Source of the DNA: Stictocephala bisonia
Taxonomy: Eukaryota > Arthropoda > Insecta > Hemiptera > Membracidae
Assembly (NCBI GenBank): GCA_035578905.1
Contig: JAQJVL010000303.1
Location: 248,001-312,000, forward strand
Direction of reading: 5' to 3'
DNA: 64,000 nt
In this document: positions 11,336-22,995 of the stretch, one piece after another
Position numbering within the stretch: the first letter of the stretch is position 1
Layout of the letters: each line of letters begins with the position of its first letter
Program-made: the position numbers and the translations under genes
Notes under the pieces: model-generated
What the model saw: only the letters and a program-made list of their open reading frames with translations
Told to the model about the DNA's origin: nothing
Databases searched by the model: none

Positions 11336-14300
11336 CAAGACCGTATTACTATATTGTGCATCCTGCAGAGCATGTGTAGCTTCTGGATACAGTATAACAC
11401 TAAATTTGTGGTTTCAAGATATGTCTGATTTCTGATGTCTGAACTTATTTGGTCCATCAAAACTGTTCCTAGCTATGGCCCAGCTAGTATTGGGCGAGAA
11501 ATTTGATCTGCTCAGCTGGAAAGCAGTGGGTAGAGCTGGGTTTCAAGATTTTAAGTAACCATTCTGCTTTTTCTAAATCTGTACGTATCCCCTGGGTAGT
11601 TCTAAATATGAAACAAATCTGGTAGCTGGACTGTCACAAGTTTGTAATCTCTCAGCTTGACAGTTACCAGAAAACATATTATAGCTGTCACTTCAAGTTA
11701 AAAATATCAGCTATAAAATAATCATTCAACAGATTATTGGTTTAGAACCTCATCAGCTCTGCAGTTTTTTGTTGTTCAGAAACATCTTTTTTCAAAGTAC
11801 GTAGCAGGTTCATAAATGAGTAAACATATTTAACCCTTTCCGATAGAAAACCATACCTGGTTTGACTAGCGACCATTCCTCTACTGAGGTAAGGCTTTTG
11901 GATTGCATTGTAATATAGATAAGTCGGTTCCCAAGTACTCTCAATGTGCTGTGATCTATTGTGAACAATCATTACTATGTCAATAAAGCAGTTTTATCAG
12001 TTAGCAGTACAAATTATTACAAATAACATTATTTTAAATGTGTATTTCACAGCTGATCAGTAATTCGCTTGTGCTCATTCTGCCAGGTGTTATGCGTTGT
12101 GGTTTATTATGATAGTTTAAAAGTACTTTCCGTATTATTATAATAGTTGTTTTAGGCTAGTAATGAATTTTTTTTTAATGTGTGTAAATTGTTTCAATAA
12201 GCAAAAAAGTTTTAAATATTCCAATATTAGCTTTGAATGCAAAACTAGTTTCTGTATCATTTTTTAGTAGCCTGATTCTGTTTACTATTAGGCTTTAGGA
12301 TGTTAAACTTTTACAAAATTATTCCTTTTATAGATAACAAGGCCTACTCTAAACATTTTTGTTTATGGATCATAATAAACTCATAAGTTCATTTACTAAA
12401 AGATAAAACAATATTTATGTTAATAACTGCAACAGCATTAAAGTTACAGGATTAGTTTTGAAACAATGCCTGTTGTGGCTGCAAATAATGAGAGTGTAAG
12501 AGAGAGTGGGTGTCTGGATAATTAGATGGTAATGGGTTAATAGTTATTAAGATTTTGTAGTAATTTTTGAACTATTGCCAAGAAACTAATGCTTAAAGAA
12601 ACACTTGATTATTTTTATATTTGAAAAGATCAATTTTAAGAGATTACAGTCATAATGATTGATGAACAGTATAGAGTTTTAATGTAATTTATTGACAGTA
12701 CTTTGTGTAGGCAAATATAGTACACGGCTATAGTGCCTAAATAAAATGAATTATTTTCTTGTATCATGAAATAAAACTTATTGAAATTGACTACAATACA
12801 TTTCAAATGTTTCTGCAAAAGCATCGTAATTACTATTCACTAGTTGAGGGTTAATAGTATCTTTTGAAATGCAGCATGTATAAATATTTGTTTCTAAAAA
12901 TCAGACATTTACTTAAGAGGAATACGTAGTTACTATCATTGTTAACCTTTCAGTACTATGATGCTTCACATATTTCTATACAATTTTTAATTATATCTTG
13001 ACGTTTTTAAGTTTAGAATTTGGATATTGATCTATTTTTAGAGGAATTGTTTACAAACAGTATTTTTTTTAAAATTATCTTATGAAGGAAAATATACAAC
13101 ATGCAAGTATATGAATTAATCATTTTGTCATACTGCATACCGAAAGGTTAATGATACTATGTTTACAAATTGCAGTAATATTTTAAACTGAACAATCTTG
13201 TTTACTTTTACAGCAAGGTTCGTCAATCTTCGTTCTACAACATCTATAAAAATCTGGTGTGTATTTTCTTGATGTTATAAATATGTTTTAGTTATACAGT
13301 AGAAACCCTATTTTCCGTCAGGGGTCGGGGCCGCGGCTGTGACGGATTAGAGAATAGATGGATTAAAGAGAATCACCCGAACACACTTATATCGCTGGAA
13401 ATACATTATTATTGCTTATGCACACTAATTTTAAATGCTGTATAGTACATATTGATTAACAAAATGAGAATGAAAAGGTTAGAAAAAAGACATGTTTGAG
13501 AATGTATATACTGCAGGTCACAACTACCCTTTTATTACAGTAGGCCTAGGTTTAATGTAAAACATAAGCTTGTACATTATGTAATGAGCCCAAAAATTAA
13601 TTATCAACATTACTAAAATTAAACTGTTGTACAGTGTAACATATTAAAGCCCACGGATAGTGTTTTCGCAGACATCAGGCGGCCCGATTTTGGTACATGG
13701 ATAGTATGTTGCCGCGACTCGCCTGTGTATCATCAGACAGGACCGTTCCAATGGCCTGTGACCTGTGTAGGTGTCGCAGCTTAAAACTTCATCTTCGACA
13801 ATATGCCTTTGATGTGCTGCCTCTTTCCCCATGTTGTACGAGACCTGTATTGGTCTGTCCAAACGTCAGGCATACACAGCCGAGCTGTTCCAACAACCCG
13901 ATATCTGGTAGACGGCAGATGAGGCCTTATGGATAGCAGGCTGTTGGAACTAGGCTTATGTGGGCTAGACGGCTAGAGGGGAAATTGTCGTCTTCTAGAC
14001 AGACGAGTCATACGGTTACTGTCATATCGTGGCATGACGAACCCAGACACCGACGGATAACAGAACCTGGCGGAAAATAGGGTGACAGACAATAGGGTTT
14101 TCACTGTACATATATATTGTACATAATATTAATTTTAAGGAGCTCTGATCTTAAAACATATGGAGATAATATTTTCTTTATTTTTGCCTTCTAATGTCTA
14201 AATGTTTTGTTTTATTTAGCTGGGTTTGTTTTTGTATAAACTAATTTTATAATAATACAAAGACACATGACACACAGAAATTAATAATACACACACCCAC

Positions 14301-15507
14301 TTAGTCATCCTTCATCGCTTCATTTTTGTGATACTTTAAAGAGAGTACGGTAGTTAAAATAGTTATGAGATAGAGGCTTCACTTAAACATAGTCAGTATA
14401 AATTTTGATGGTGAATTGTTAATGTATGTCAGTGTTAAAATGTAGATTTTATAAAATTAATATGAAAACTGAAGTAAATTGAAATATTTTTCATGATGCC
14501 TTAACATTTCAGTGAATTAAATTTCCTCATAAAATCTGTTTCATATCCATAGGATGCACTTATGTATTGCTTACAATTGTGAAATTACTTCTATAAAATG
14601 CTACGAATTGACGTTTTATAATATTACAAGTTTGTTAAAGGTTCATTTGTTTAGAGGGACAATTGTAATTGTCTTAGTAATAATGAAATATGAGCAAAAA
14701 ACAAAGAAAATGTTTTAAGTGACATATTTTTGTAAATTCAACAAAACATAAGATTATAAAAAATAACCTGATTTTCTCTGATAAAATTATAGGGAAGGTT
14801 AATGATTGTTTTTCATTTAAGAAAACTCGTGTCATGATTTATTTAATTTTTAAAATTTATTTTGCTTTATTTGCTCTCACTATTAATAAATTAATATGAA
14901 AATTAACACTAAATTATAAGTTTTACATGTACAGCAATTACTGGAATACTGAACTTTTGAAGTTTATCATTCAGATTGCTATTGTGTCCCATTGTTTTTA
15001 ATTTCAAGAGGAAGTAATATTGTATTATATTGTATTGTTAAAATGAGAATGTTTACCATGCAAATTATATTTATTCCACACAAGGGATATGTCATAATTG
15101 TTTTCATTTTGAAACAAATATTGATTTATGATGACAACTTGAATAATTGAAAAACAAATAATGTCCAGCTGTAATGAAAATAAACTTAACTAGTAGAAAA
15201 ACAAATTTATGACAATTAATTGTGGAAACTATTACACAGTTTTAGATTAACGCAGCAGACGAAATTGAGTACAGACCAAGTAAAATTTAGTATGTATATT
15301 TTGAGTTATAATCTGGGTTTAGAATTTCAAATTTGAATTTAAAATTTCAATTTATATTTTGTACAATTTCATGTAACATTTAGATTGTTGTTTTTTTTCT
15401 TTCCTGCTTTCTATTACTGGTGTTTATCACTCTGTTTTGTTGGTTTTCATGATGTGATGCTCGTCAGCTGGTGAAAGAGCAACTACTTGTCAGCTTTGTC
15501 ATACAAG
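9176..15507 (+). CDS. Possible small spliced gene, three candidate exons (unrecognised)
   Basis: Three short segments join in one frame. Exon 9176-9219 begins with ATG and ends TATG|gtaagt. Exon 13214-13256 follows a good acceptor (tttacttttacag) and ends CTG|gtgtgt. Exon 15468-15507 follows ctcgtcag and ends CAAG|gtatgt. The joined frame reads MKIVNILTTSRDAVC, KVRQSSFYNIYKNL, LVKEQLLVSFVIQ, open throughout with phases 2, 0 and 1. A possible next exon starts near 21751 or 21767. I recognise no family. The pieces could instead be alternative 3' exons of the bZIP transcript or chance. The first exon starts only 126 bp after the bZIP stop. Confidence 0.3.
9220..10529. other. AT-rich stretch without recognised gene
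   Basis: Only short AT-rich frames are present. TGTAAATAAATTT near 9916 is a possible polyadenylation signal for the bZIP transcript. Confidence 0.4.
10530..10712 (+). repeat. Diverged GTGGGTGGGTCAATACCAC minisatellite (outlier block)
   Basis: About five degenerate copies of a 35-40 bp unit built on TGTATGGGTGGGCGAGTGG and CAATACCACTG. This is the same family as the array at 20.35-21.02 kb, but clearly more diverged. Confidence 0.8.
10713..11293. other. No gene recognised
   Basis: Overlapping short frames on both strands near 10940-11160 are AT-rich and hydrophobic, with no family signature. Confidence 0.4.
11294..11332. repeat. (TA)n microsatellite
   Basis: About 19 AT units. Confidence 0.95.
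11420..11570 (-). mobile_element. LINE pol C-terminal fragment
   Basis: This segment matches, in opposite orientation, the region before the C-terminal zinc motif of the LINE at 47.4-48.1 kb: TCCATCAAAACTGTTCC here against the reverse complement of 47834-47850. Because that element codes on the plus strand, this copy codes on the minus strand. It is about 150 bp long and has no intact frame. Confidence 0.65.
11576..11670 (+). mobile_element. LINE fragment upstream of the endonuclease frame
   Basis: Homologous to 38443-38540: both read CTGGGTAGTTCTAAA and CTGGTAGCTGGAC and translate in one frame as LGSSK...TNLVAG.SQ. At 38.4 kb this lies directly upstream of the endonuclease frame. It abuts the minus-strand fragment at 11570. 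Confidence 0.65.
11671..12945. other. No gene recognised
   Basis: A TTAA followed by CCCTTTCCG near 11829 looks like one end of a TTAA element, but no convincing partner end was found. A 76-codon minus-strand frame at 11742-11972 has no recognisable features. Confidence 0.4.
12946..13147. mobile_element. Short TTAA-flanked MITE
   Basis: TTAA (12942-12945) then CCTTTCAGTACTATGATGC on the left; the right end reversed gives TTAA (13148-13151) then CCTTTCGGTATGCAGTATGAC. Imperfect inverted termini and TTAA on both sides suggest a 202-bp piggyBac-type MITE. It lies 66 bp before a candidate exon at 13214. Confidence 0.55.
13297..14106. mobile_element. pogo/Tigger-like element with TA duplication, no transposase
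   Basis: The left end is TA|CAGTAGAAACCCTATTTTCC and the right end reversed is TA|CAGTGAAAACCCTATTGTC, about 20-bp imperfect TIRs starting CAGT and flanked by TA, as in pogo/Tigger elements. The interior is much richer in GC than the surroundings (especially 13640-14060) and has overlapping frames on both strands (minus 13644-13862, plus 13697-13936). Neither shows a DDE or CENP-B motif. It could be a non-autonomous element carrying unrelated sequence. Confidence 0.7.
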
Positions 15508-16045
15508 GTATGTCGTTATGATTTTTCATGTAACACTATTATTATTTTAGAGTATGATGAAAAACGTGCTATGCTGATTAATTTATTATACTGTATAAAT
15601 ATCTTTTAATTTCAAGAAGTCTTCCGTAAACTTTTAAAAATCAGCAAAAAATCATAATTCTTTGTGATTTTTCACTGTTCTACAAATAAACTTATTTTAT
15701 ACCTTTCTCAATGTGTCTTGATTGGAAAAGATAGTAAAAATAGTGTCACCCCTGTACATGTAATGCTATCTCCATGAGTAGGCAGGAGGGCCATCACCAA
15801 TGTACAATAACACCGTTTGGTAGGTGGATGGGTTAATACTGCAATACCGCTGTATGAGTACCTTTGTATCAACGATCAATTGAGTAATAATGTTTGTTAT
15901 TTAAATTTGCAATCAAGGACAGTTTCTTTGTGCAGTAAAGAGCATTAAAACCTCATAGATTAAAAAACGGAATATCTGTTGGCAAATGAAAAGAAGATCC
16001 CCAGTTTTGGTTTAAAACATTAGTATGTTTTAACGGTGTTTTTCC
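14109..16045. other. No gene recognised
   Basis: AT-rich intergenic sequence apart from the candidate exon at 15468. Near 15775-15860 is a very degraded piece that resembles the GGTGGGTCAATACC minisatellite. Confidence 0.4.
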
Positions 16046-16440
16046 TGTGCAAGGTTGTCAGCTTTGTGCCCAACCCCTAACCTGGAGGACTAGGAGTTTG
16101 TGATTGGAGTCCTCTTCTCCAAGACGTCTGGCCTCAGTGATAAATTGTAGTGTCCTTCTTCTAGCCTTTGAGTACCCAAACCCTATCGTACAAGGCAGTA
16201 CGGACAGTGCTTATTTGATGGCGACACTTCCTCGCCATGACACAGCATTTTAATTGGGCTCATGTGGACTTGTTGAGTGAGACCCCTCCACAGATTACGC
16301 CGTCCTGTGCTGCCGCTTCAGTCCGGAACTGCTTATTTGGGTTTCCCCTTATTCACAGCTGTCCACCATATCTGATGGAACATTTGCTATCCGCCAACTG
16401 CTATCTGTCCCGTCCTGAGGCTCGGACATGGGACTGGTAG
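16046..16440. repeat. GC-richer unclassified segment
   Basis: About 400 bp with clearly higher GC than its flanks, including a 67-codon plus-strand frame at 16237-16440. No family motif is visible. The base composition suggests an inserted repeat or captured fragment. Confidence 0.35.
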
Positions 16441-16739
16441 GGCATTTAAATGTTGAACGTATATCTGAATATCCTCATCAAGACATTCTGCTTTGACAAG
16501 TTTGGAAACTGGGAGAATTCCTACCTACTTATATTTTGCCTCATAATTTTCAGTTTTCCAAGAAAAGCCGAAATTACACTTTGTTATATAAAATTTAGGC
16601 TGCCTCCGTGTAACTGCAAGTTAATGTAGTTTAAATTTGTTGAACAGATTTTTTCAAACACAATTTCTGCTTTCAATTTGATCAGATTTTGTTTAACGAA
16701 TTTAATCACAAATTGAAGAGATTGGTGCAATTTAGCACT

Positions 16740-17480
16740 TAAATTTTTTGTGACAAGGTGTCAGTGGATGACATAGTGAATTTTAGTTACTCCTGGTATA
16801 ATTCTTTTAGGATGACTTATAAACTCACAATATTGCCGAAACAGGGCAGGGGCTTCATCCACTGCTACAGTAACAATGTTCGTGAATGGAATATACTTTT
16901 CCTTTAAAAAAAAAAAACAGGAGATTAAATATTGATTCGCCTTTAGTGTCGGTCTTCTAAGTTTTCGTGAATAGATGCTCTTCATGGATTTCTTCATCTG
17001 TAACAAATCGAACATATGTTATTAATAAGTGAAGTTGACTAGTTCAGTTGAATAAAAACATTAGTTGTGTGCAGATGATTACACAAGAAGCTTTTAACAT
17101 CAGAGCTAATTTCATCAATACATCGTTGTACAGTATTGTTACTCAAAGAAATCCTTTTGAATTCATCAAATGGATATTGGTACAGTAAAGTTTTTAAAAC
17201 CTCTTTAACAAGGGGTAAAATTGACTGTTGTTTGATTGTGATTGGTTTTCCAGATTTTGCTATGAGCAATGAGATATTATAAAATATTGTTCGTTACTTT
17301 GAGATGTTGAAGGGAACATACTGTGCATAGTGGGCCTTATTTCATTCTATTCCTTCAATGTTTGAAAACATTTTAAAGCTGAACCTGTTTTATCAGGATG
17401 ACGCCTTCTTAGGTCATCTTCAAGCCTTGATGGTGGTTTAAACTTTCTTGAGTAAAATGCATATGGAAAATCAGGGGATA
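16740..17480 (-). pseudogene. hAT-superfamily (ZBED5-like) transposase relic
   Basis: On the minus strand, in order: FKPPSRLEDDLRRRHPDKTG, the end of a BED zinc finger (about 17450-17390); LIAKSGKPITIKQQSILP through LSNNTVQRCIDEISSDVKSF (17269-17039), a hallmark block of ZBED5/SCAND3-type hAT transposases; then KYIPFTNIVTVAVDEAPA and IPGVTKIHYVIH (about 16890-16761), part of the catalytic region. Stops and frame changes separate the blocks and the C-terminal dimerisation domain is absent. No terminal repeats were found. Confidence 0.8.
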
Positions 17481-18800
17481 AATTTAATTTCCCTTGCCAT
17501 TTAAAGCTAGTTTAAAATCAGTTTAGAGGCCTAAATAAGGAGTATCTGTGTCCACATAGCCGCACAGGCCGCAAGATCAGCATACGCTATTTATAGACCA
17601 ACATTGTAATCTACTCCTTATAAAAGTAAAATTTTCTAACATAATATTGTAGTAAGTACAAAACTAACGTAAATTGTCTTAATTTTAAAAGTAACAGAAT
17701 AAACAAAATTAATTTTTAAAAAATACAAATATTTAATTAGCATATTTAGGCCTACATAAAATAAAATAATTTTTGTCATTTTACAAGTTGTTTTAACAGT
17801 ATTTAATCAAAGCAGAGGCGAATGATGTTCAAAACAATGAAACTTAGGTGTTAAGAGTTAAAGCGAAGAAAACAAGTTAAAAATAATTATGAAGGGAGGG
17901 AAGTGTGTTGTCCGTCAAGACCAAGATGCAGAAGCGGGAGAATCTCTACGGCCAAAGGTGGAATCTCTACGGGAGAACATAAGAAAGTATGGTGTACTGT
18001 CTGGCTGTTGGTAGCACAGAACATGCACAATTACAGAGCACTATCTATCCTAATTGTACCCCTAGTGTATCACAATCACATTTTGCAAGATCTATATAGT
18101 TTTGACTCTAAATATACCTTGTAATTATATTTTGCTGCTCGATAGTACTAGATTTCGGGACTATTAGCTGCTGTATGGCGACTGAAGTACAAAGTATGGT
18201 GTCAGCACTACGACTCATGAAAGATTTTAAGACATAGGCATAGCATTCATGATTGCTGATTGTCAGACCACTTTGAAAGGACTTATGGAATCTTTTTGAC
18301 TACATTTTTGTTTTTAACGTTTAAAGCAGTGAAACGCTTCTCATTATATACATGATTTATACATCTCAAACAATCAATTATTTAAGAACAAAATTTAACT
18401 TAAGAAATTTGTTCAGTTTCGCATTTCTCGTTGTATTTAAAATATCGTTATTGCTAATTAAAATAAAGGTTAAATAAACATTAAAATTACACCTGAATAT
18501 GAATAAAATATAGAATTTGAAAAATAAATACAAGCAACTTTCCTAGTTCAGTCTGATGAATTTCCTTGACCTTGACCACCTGGTTCTTCACTGCATCGCA
18601 TGCAGCTTGGCGTAGTGTGCTCTCTAAAAAGGTTTTATTATTCTTCAAATAATCTGACATTTTTGTTATTTTACAATTTTGAACTGTTCAATCTTGATAA
18701 CTTTTATCATGAAATATATATAGCCTAATTTAGGCATACCTCAAAACTCTAGTTCGTTATTTTTTTTTAATAGCTAGGTGGAAATCAATAAATCTATTAT
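17481..18800. other. No gene recognised
   Basis: AT-rich, with a 73-codon plus-strand frame at 17903-18124 of no recognisable family. Confidence 0.4.
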
Positions 18801-18965
18801 TTTATTTTTTATTTATTTATTCATAAGACGCCGATCCTCAAGATTTCGAATGAGTGTGATGAGTGTAGATGAGCGAATGTAGTCATTGTTATAAACTAAG
18901 GCCGACTATTCCGTAGAAAGTGTCATTAATTAATAGCCCATGTAGATGGTAGCTAATAATAGGCT
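18801..18965 (-). repeat. SINE-like repeat, truncated copy
   Basis: Nearly identical over about 120 bp to 63765-63890 (shared CATAAGACGCCGATC and AAACTAAGGCCGACTATTCC). The right-edge copy carries a tRNA-like box B, so this is probably a 5'-truncated copy of the same SINE. Confidence 0.6.
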
Positions 18966-20350
18966 ATTTTAGTAGCTTGGTAGTGTTGAAGCTGTATTTA
19001 TATTTTATAAAACGTATACATATATATATTGCATGTGATTTTTAAAGGTTATTAAATTGTGGTTATGAAAATGGAAACATAATTATAAAATTATTACACT
19101 TGAGGCAGAATGTATAAGCTTAACATTTAAAAAATTATATTTTTCATTTTTTAAAAAAACAAAATTATTTCTCTATTTTGATTCTAAACGTGTTTTTTTT
19201 TTAATAATATACTAAAAGAGTGCTCTTAATATATATTTAGGGATTAAAACCTAAACGCTTACAAAACAGTCACAAAATACCTGGTTTTATAGGTGAAAAT
19301 TGCCGGAGTGTATAGGGTTAAGACAATTTTCTTGGAGTTTCACAAAGCATCAAAACTTCAGGATTGAGCAAGTTTAAAATAAAATTGAGAACAGTGTTGT
19401 TGCTTGAAATTATCAGATATGACTGAATTTTCAAATGAACATTCACTTAATATTACAAAACCCATGAGTAAGATGGAATGTAAAACTCTGTGGCACACTG
19501 ACCATTAGCCATGATTATATACGCCAACAATAGATATTCCATCTAATAGGAATATTTGTGCCTGTAATTTTGTTAGTGAGGCCCGCAACCACAGCTGGTT
19601 TAAACTGCATTACATTTACATGGGACTACACTAACGCTCCACAATGGACCACAAAAACAGCTGATATTTTGAGACTCAAAATTTAACATTGGACAGGAAA
19701 TCTATTTGTGTATAAAAATATCAAAATGCTATTAGATTGTGCATAATTGGATACCAGTATGTTGGATGTTACAAATAAAATTCTATTTTAAAGATTTTTT
19801 ACAATTGACGGTTAACCTTACAAAAGACATTGTAAATAAAATAGAAATGCTAAACTTCTTAGATATCATGCCCCTCTTTGAACTCACACACACCCTTGCA
19901 CAGGCTGATGATATTTTGTTAATGCCATTTAGGACAAACTGCTATCAGTGGCATAATGTGTCTCTTTGTTTCAGATTGTATAATATCTGGTCATGACTTC
20001 TATACAGTGACTGGTCTGTTAAAATGACACTTAAATTAGTTTTTCTATATACATAGAATCATTGTTAGTGCATGTATATTCTATTTATATTATTACCAAC
20101 AAAACTTAACTTTTTGGTTTGATTTTATTTGAACGAATACGATTATAAGCAGACAGGAAAATTATGCACAACCATAAAAATCTAGGAAATGTTCATTAAA
20201 AACCTTGGAAATTATTATCAGAACAATAACTTTTAATATGCATAATGGATATTTTCTTGATAGCTTGACTTGCACAATTTAAGAACACATTTTCTGACAA
20301 AATTGTGTTCTGATTTCATAAGAAATCGAGGATTTGTCAGAAAATTCAAA
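18966..20350. other. No gene; dispersed repeat near 19560-19700
   Basis: The stretch near 19590-19720 shares GCATTA.ATTTACATGGGACTAC and downstream similarity with 63610-63730, so both hold copies of an unclassified dispersed repeat. No coding gene was found. Confidence 0.45.
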
Positions 20351-20531
20351 TGTACATGTATGGGTGGGTGGGTGGGACAATACCACTGAACGCGTATAGG
20401 CGGGCAGGTGGGTCAATACCACTGTACGTGTATGGGTGGGCGGGTGGGTCAATACCACTGTTCATGTATGTGTGGGCGGGTGGATTAATACCAATGTACA
20501 TGTATGGGCGGGTGGGTCAATACCACTGTAC
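20351..20531 (+). repeat. Minisatellite block 1, about 36-bp unit
   Basis: About five copies of a unit like GTATGGGTGGGCGGGTGGG plus TCAATACCACTGTAC. The G-rich strand is the plus strand. Confidence 0.95.
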
Positions 20532-20700
20532 AATAAGTGCTGACAATCCATATAAGTCTTTAAACATCATTGTTTAGTGACCAGAACTTATTCATTTGAA
20601 TTTATAAAACATATTGAATATGTAAAAAAAAAAAAAAAAAAAACACTATTTTGACATTTCAGTATCATTACACAGCCTTGACCTTGACCTACCTGTATGT

Positions 20701-20816
20701 GAATGACCTACCTGCCCGCCCATACACCTACAGTGGTAATGACCCACCCGCCCGCCCATACACCTACAGTGGTAATGACCCACCCGCCCGCCCATACACG
20801 TACAGTGGTAATGACA
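20701..20816 (-). repeat. Minisatellite block 2, inverted orientation
   Basis: Three copies of the same unit on the opposite strand (CCCGCCCATACACCTACAGTGG plus TAATGACCCACCCG). It is separated from block 1 by about 170 bp that include a run of 20 A, and lies next to block 3 in the other orientation. Confidence 0.95.
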
Positions 20817-20820
20817 AATA

Positions 20821-21020
20821 AGCGGGCGGGTGGGTCGATACCACTGTATGGGTGGTTGGGTCAATACCACTGTACGTGTATGGGTGGGCGGGTGGGTCAA
20901 TACCACTGTTCGTGTATGTGTGGGCGGGTGGATCAATACCAATGTACATGTATGGGCGGGTGGGTGGGTCAATACCACTGTACGTGTATAAGCGGGCGGT
21001 TAGGTCAATACCACTGTACG
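20821..21020 (+). repeat. Minisatellite block 3, plus orientation
   Basis: About five to six units in the same orientation as block 1, directly following block 2, so blocks 2 and 3 form a head-to-head palindrome with almost no spacer. Confidence 0.95.
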
Positions 21021-22309
21021 TGAATATAATCAGCATGCGATATATCATTGCTTTTGGGTAGAACATGGTTAATTTTCAAGATATAATTTGTCTTATATCA
21101 AATATGGGAAATTCACTTTTTTACTGCAAATTAATTTATAGTGATAATTGAACATTACCAAGGTGATTTATTGTACTGAATCGTGATTTACTCTCAGCCT
21201 ACTTCATCGAGAATATATGTGTTTTTAATTGCTTTAATTTATTTCCTGTAGAATATTAACACTTATATATTCACCATACTCTAAAAGGATAATAGTAGAT
21301 GTATTTTGTCCATTACTTGTATATACTGCAGTTTCATTTAGTTGATATTTGGTATTTTAGTTGATAAAAACATGCTGATAAACTTTATTGTACCAACAAA
21401 TGTTTCTTTGTACTTTTGTCTGTCATCCTTGAATAAAAATTTTTGAAAAGGTTAGTTGAAAAATATGTTTTATTTAATTTGTACTGTATTTAATTGTCAA
21501 CTTAATGTAGAGGTGTAATGAGATCTTCTGTAACTATTGTATATAAATGTATAATTTTGTCAAATAAAGCAATTTTGTTCAAAATATAGACTTTTTTCAT
21601 AAAAATAACCCTCTGAATTCCACTTTAGATCAACAGTATTTTATTTTAAAAATGGATACACTAAAATAGAATATTAAAAATATCTGTCGTATTCTGGTTT
21701 TGCTTTTTTCATAGTCTTCAACTAAAATAATTTATTCTTAAACTTTTCAGCAATGGTCTTTTTCAGTTATGTGTTGGCAATCTCAGAAAGCTTTATTTAT
21801 GGACAAAGACAATACAAGCTTTTAACTAAAGTTAATTCAAGATGGAAGTGGGTCGTATTATCTTGCAAAATTAGTTTAAATAGCTCTTTTTCTTGGTTAG
21901 GTTTAGTTAAGATTCAATAGGATGTATATTTTAAGTTACGTTTGGTTGAGTTAGTATCATTCGATCGGAAAGGTTCGATAACATCACGTTAGGTTAGCCG
22001 TTAGTTAAATGAAATACAATTTTATTGTATTCTATCTCTGTTGAAAAATCTTCCGGCCAGGCTCTGGATCTAGATCACATGCAGCATTGCTCAGGACAAG
22101 CAACAAAGATATCAGATCGATCTTTTCTTTGATCTTTCACACAAAAAAAACTACCTGTAGTAAGCGTGATACTACAGTACTTGAATCTAATCCAATGTTT
22201 TGTTCGTTATTCAGAGGCCCTACTAACTCTTGAACTTACTACCTTCAACCTACCATTCCATTGCTCCTTTTTCAATCTGATGGCTTGTCCAAACAAAAGT
22301 TTGATAGTG
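21021..22309. other. No gene recognised
   Basis: AT-rich. A splice-acceptor-like aacttttcag at 21741-21750 is followed by about 56 open codons, and is a weak candidate for a further exon of the unrecognised plus-strand gene. AAATAAAG near 21563 could serve as a polyadenylation signal. Confidence 0.35.
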
Positions 22310-22995
22310 TGCCCATCTTAATGACTACCCCACTTACTTACACAATTGTCTCTTAAGAAAGACCCCACGTACTTACACACTTGCATCTTGATGACTCCCC
22401 TACTTAATCTGTTGCATCTTGATAACTCACTTAGTTACACACTTTCATCTTGATAACTCGCTTATATATACACTTGCATCTAGATAACCCTCCTACTTAC
22501 ACACTTGCATCTTGATAACTGCCCAACTTAATCACTTGCATCTTGATATACCACCTACTTACAAGTTTGTGTCTTGAAAACCCACCTACTTGCACATTTG
22601 CATCTTGATAACTCAAAACTTGACACACAAACATCTTGAAACTTGATATATACAATTGCACCTTGATAACCCCTACTTACTCACTTGCATCTTGATAACC
22701 AACCTACTTACACATTTGCATCTTGAAAACCCACCTACTTACACGCTTGCATCTTGATAACTGCCCTGCTTACTCACTTGCATCTTAATAACTCCCCTAC
22801 TTACACACTTGCATCTTGATATACCACCTACTTACATACTTGCATCTTGATATAACACCTACTTACACACTTGCATCTTGAAAACCCACCTACTTACATG
22901 CTTGCATCTTGAAAACCCACCTACTTACACACTTGCATCTTGATAACTGCCCTACTTACTCGCTGTCACTCTGATAATCCTCCTACTTACATAGT
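22310..22995. repeat. Minisatellite, about 30-bp unit
   Basis: Over 20 degenerate copies of CACCTACTTACACACTTGCA plus TCTTGAAAACC. Units vary between about 26 and 31 bp. No long open frame follows the period. Confidence 0.95.

Noticed and set aside
20646..21066. Several 100-residue frames with repeated GRVGQYHCTCMG or THPPAHT patterns
   Set aside because: They are translations of the 36-bp minisatellite in various frames; no start, splice or conservation signal.
22310..22995. CRISPR-like array (regular repeats of about 30 bp)
   Set aside because: The units are directly adjacent and degenerate, with no unique spacers, in eukaryotic DNA: an ordinary minisatellite.
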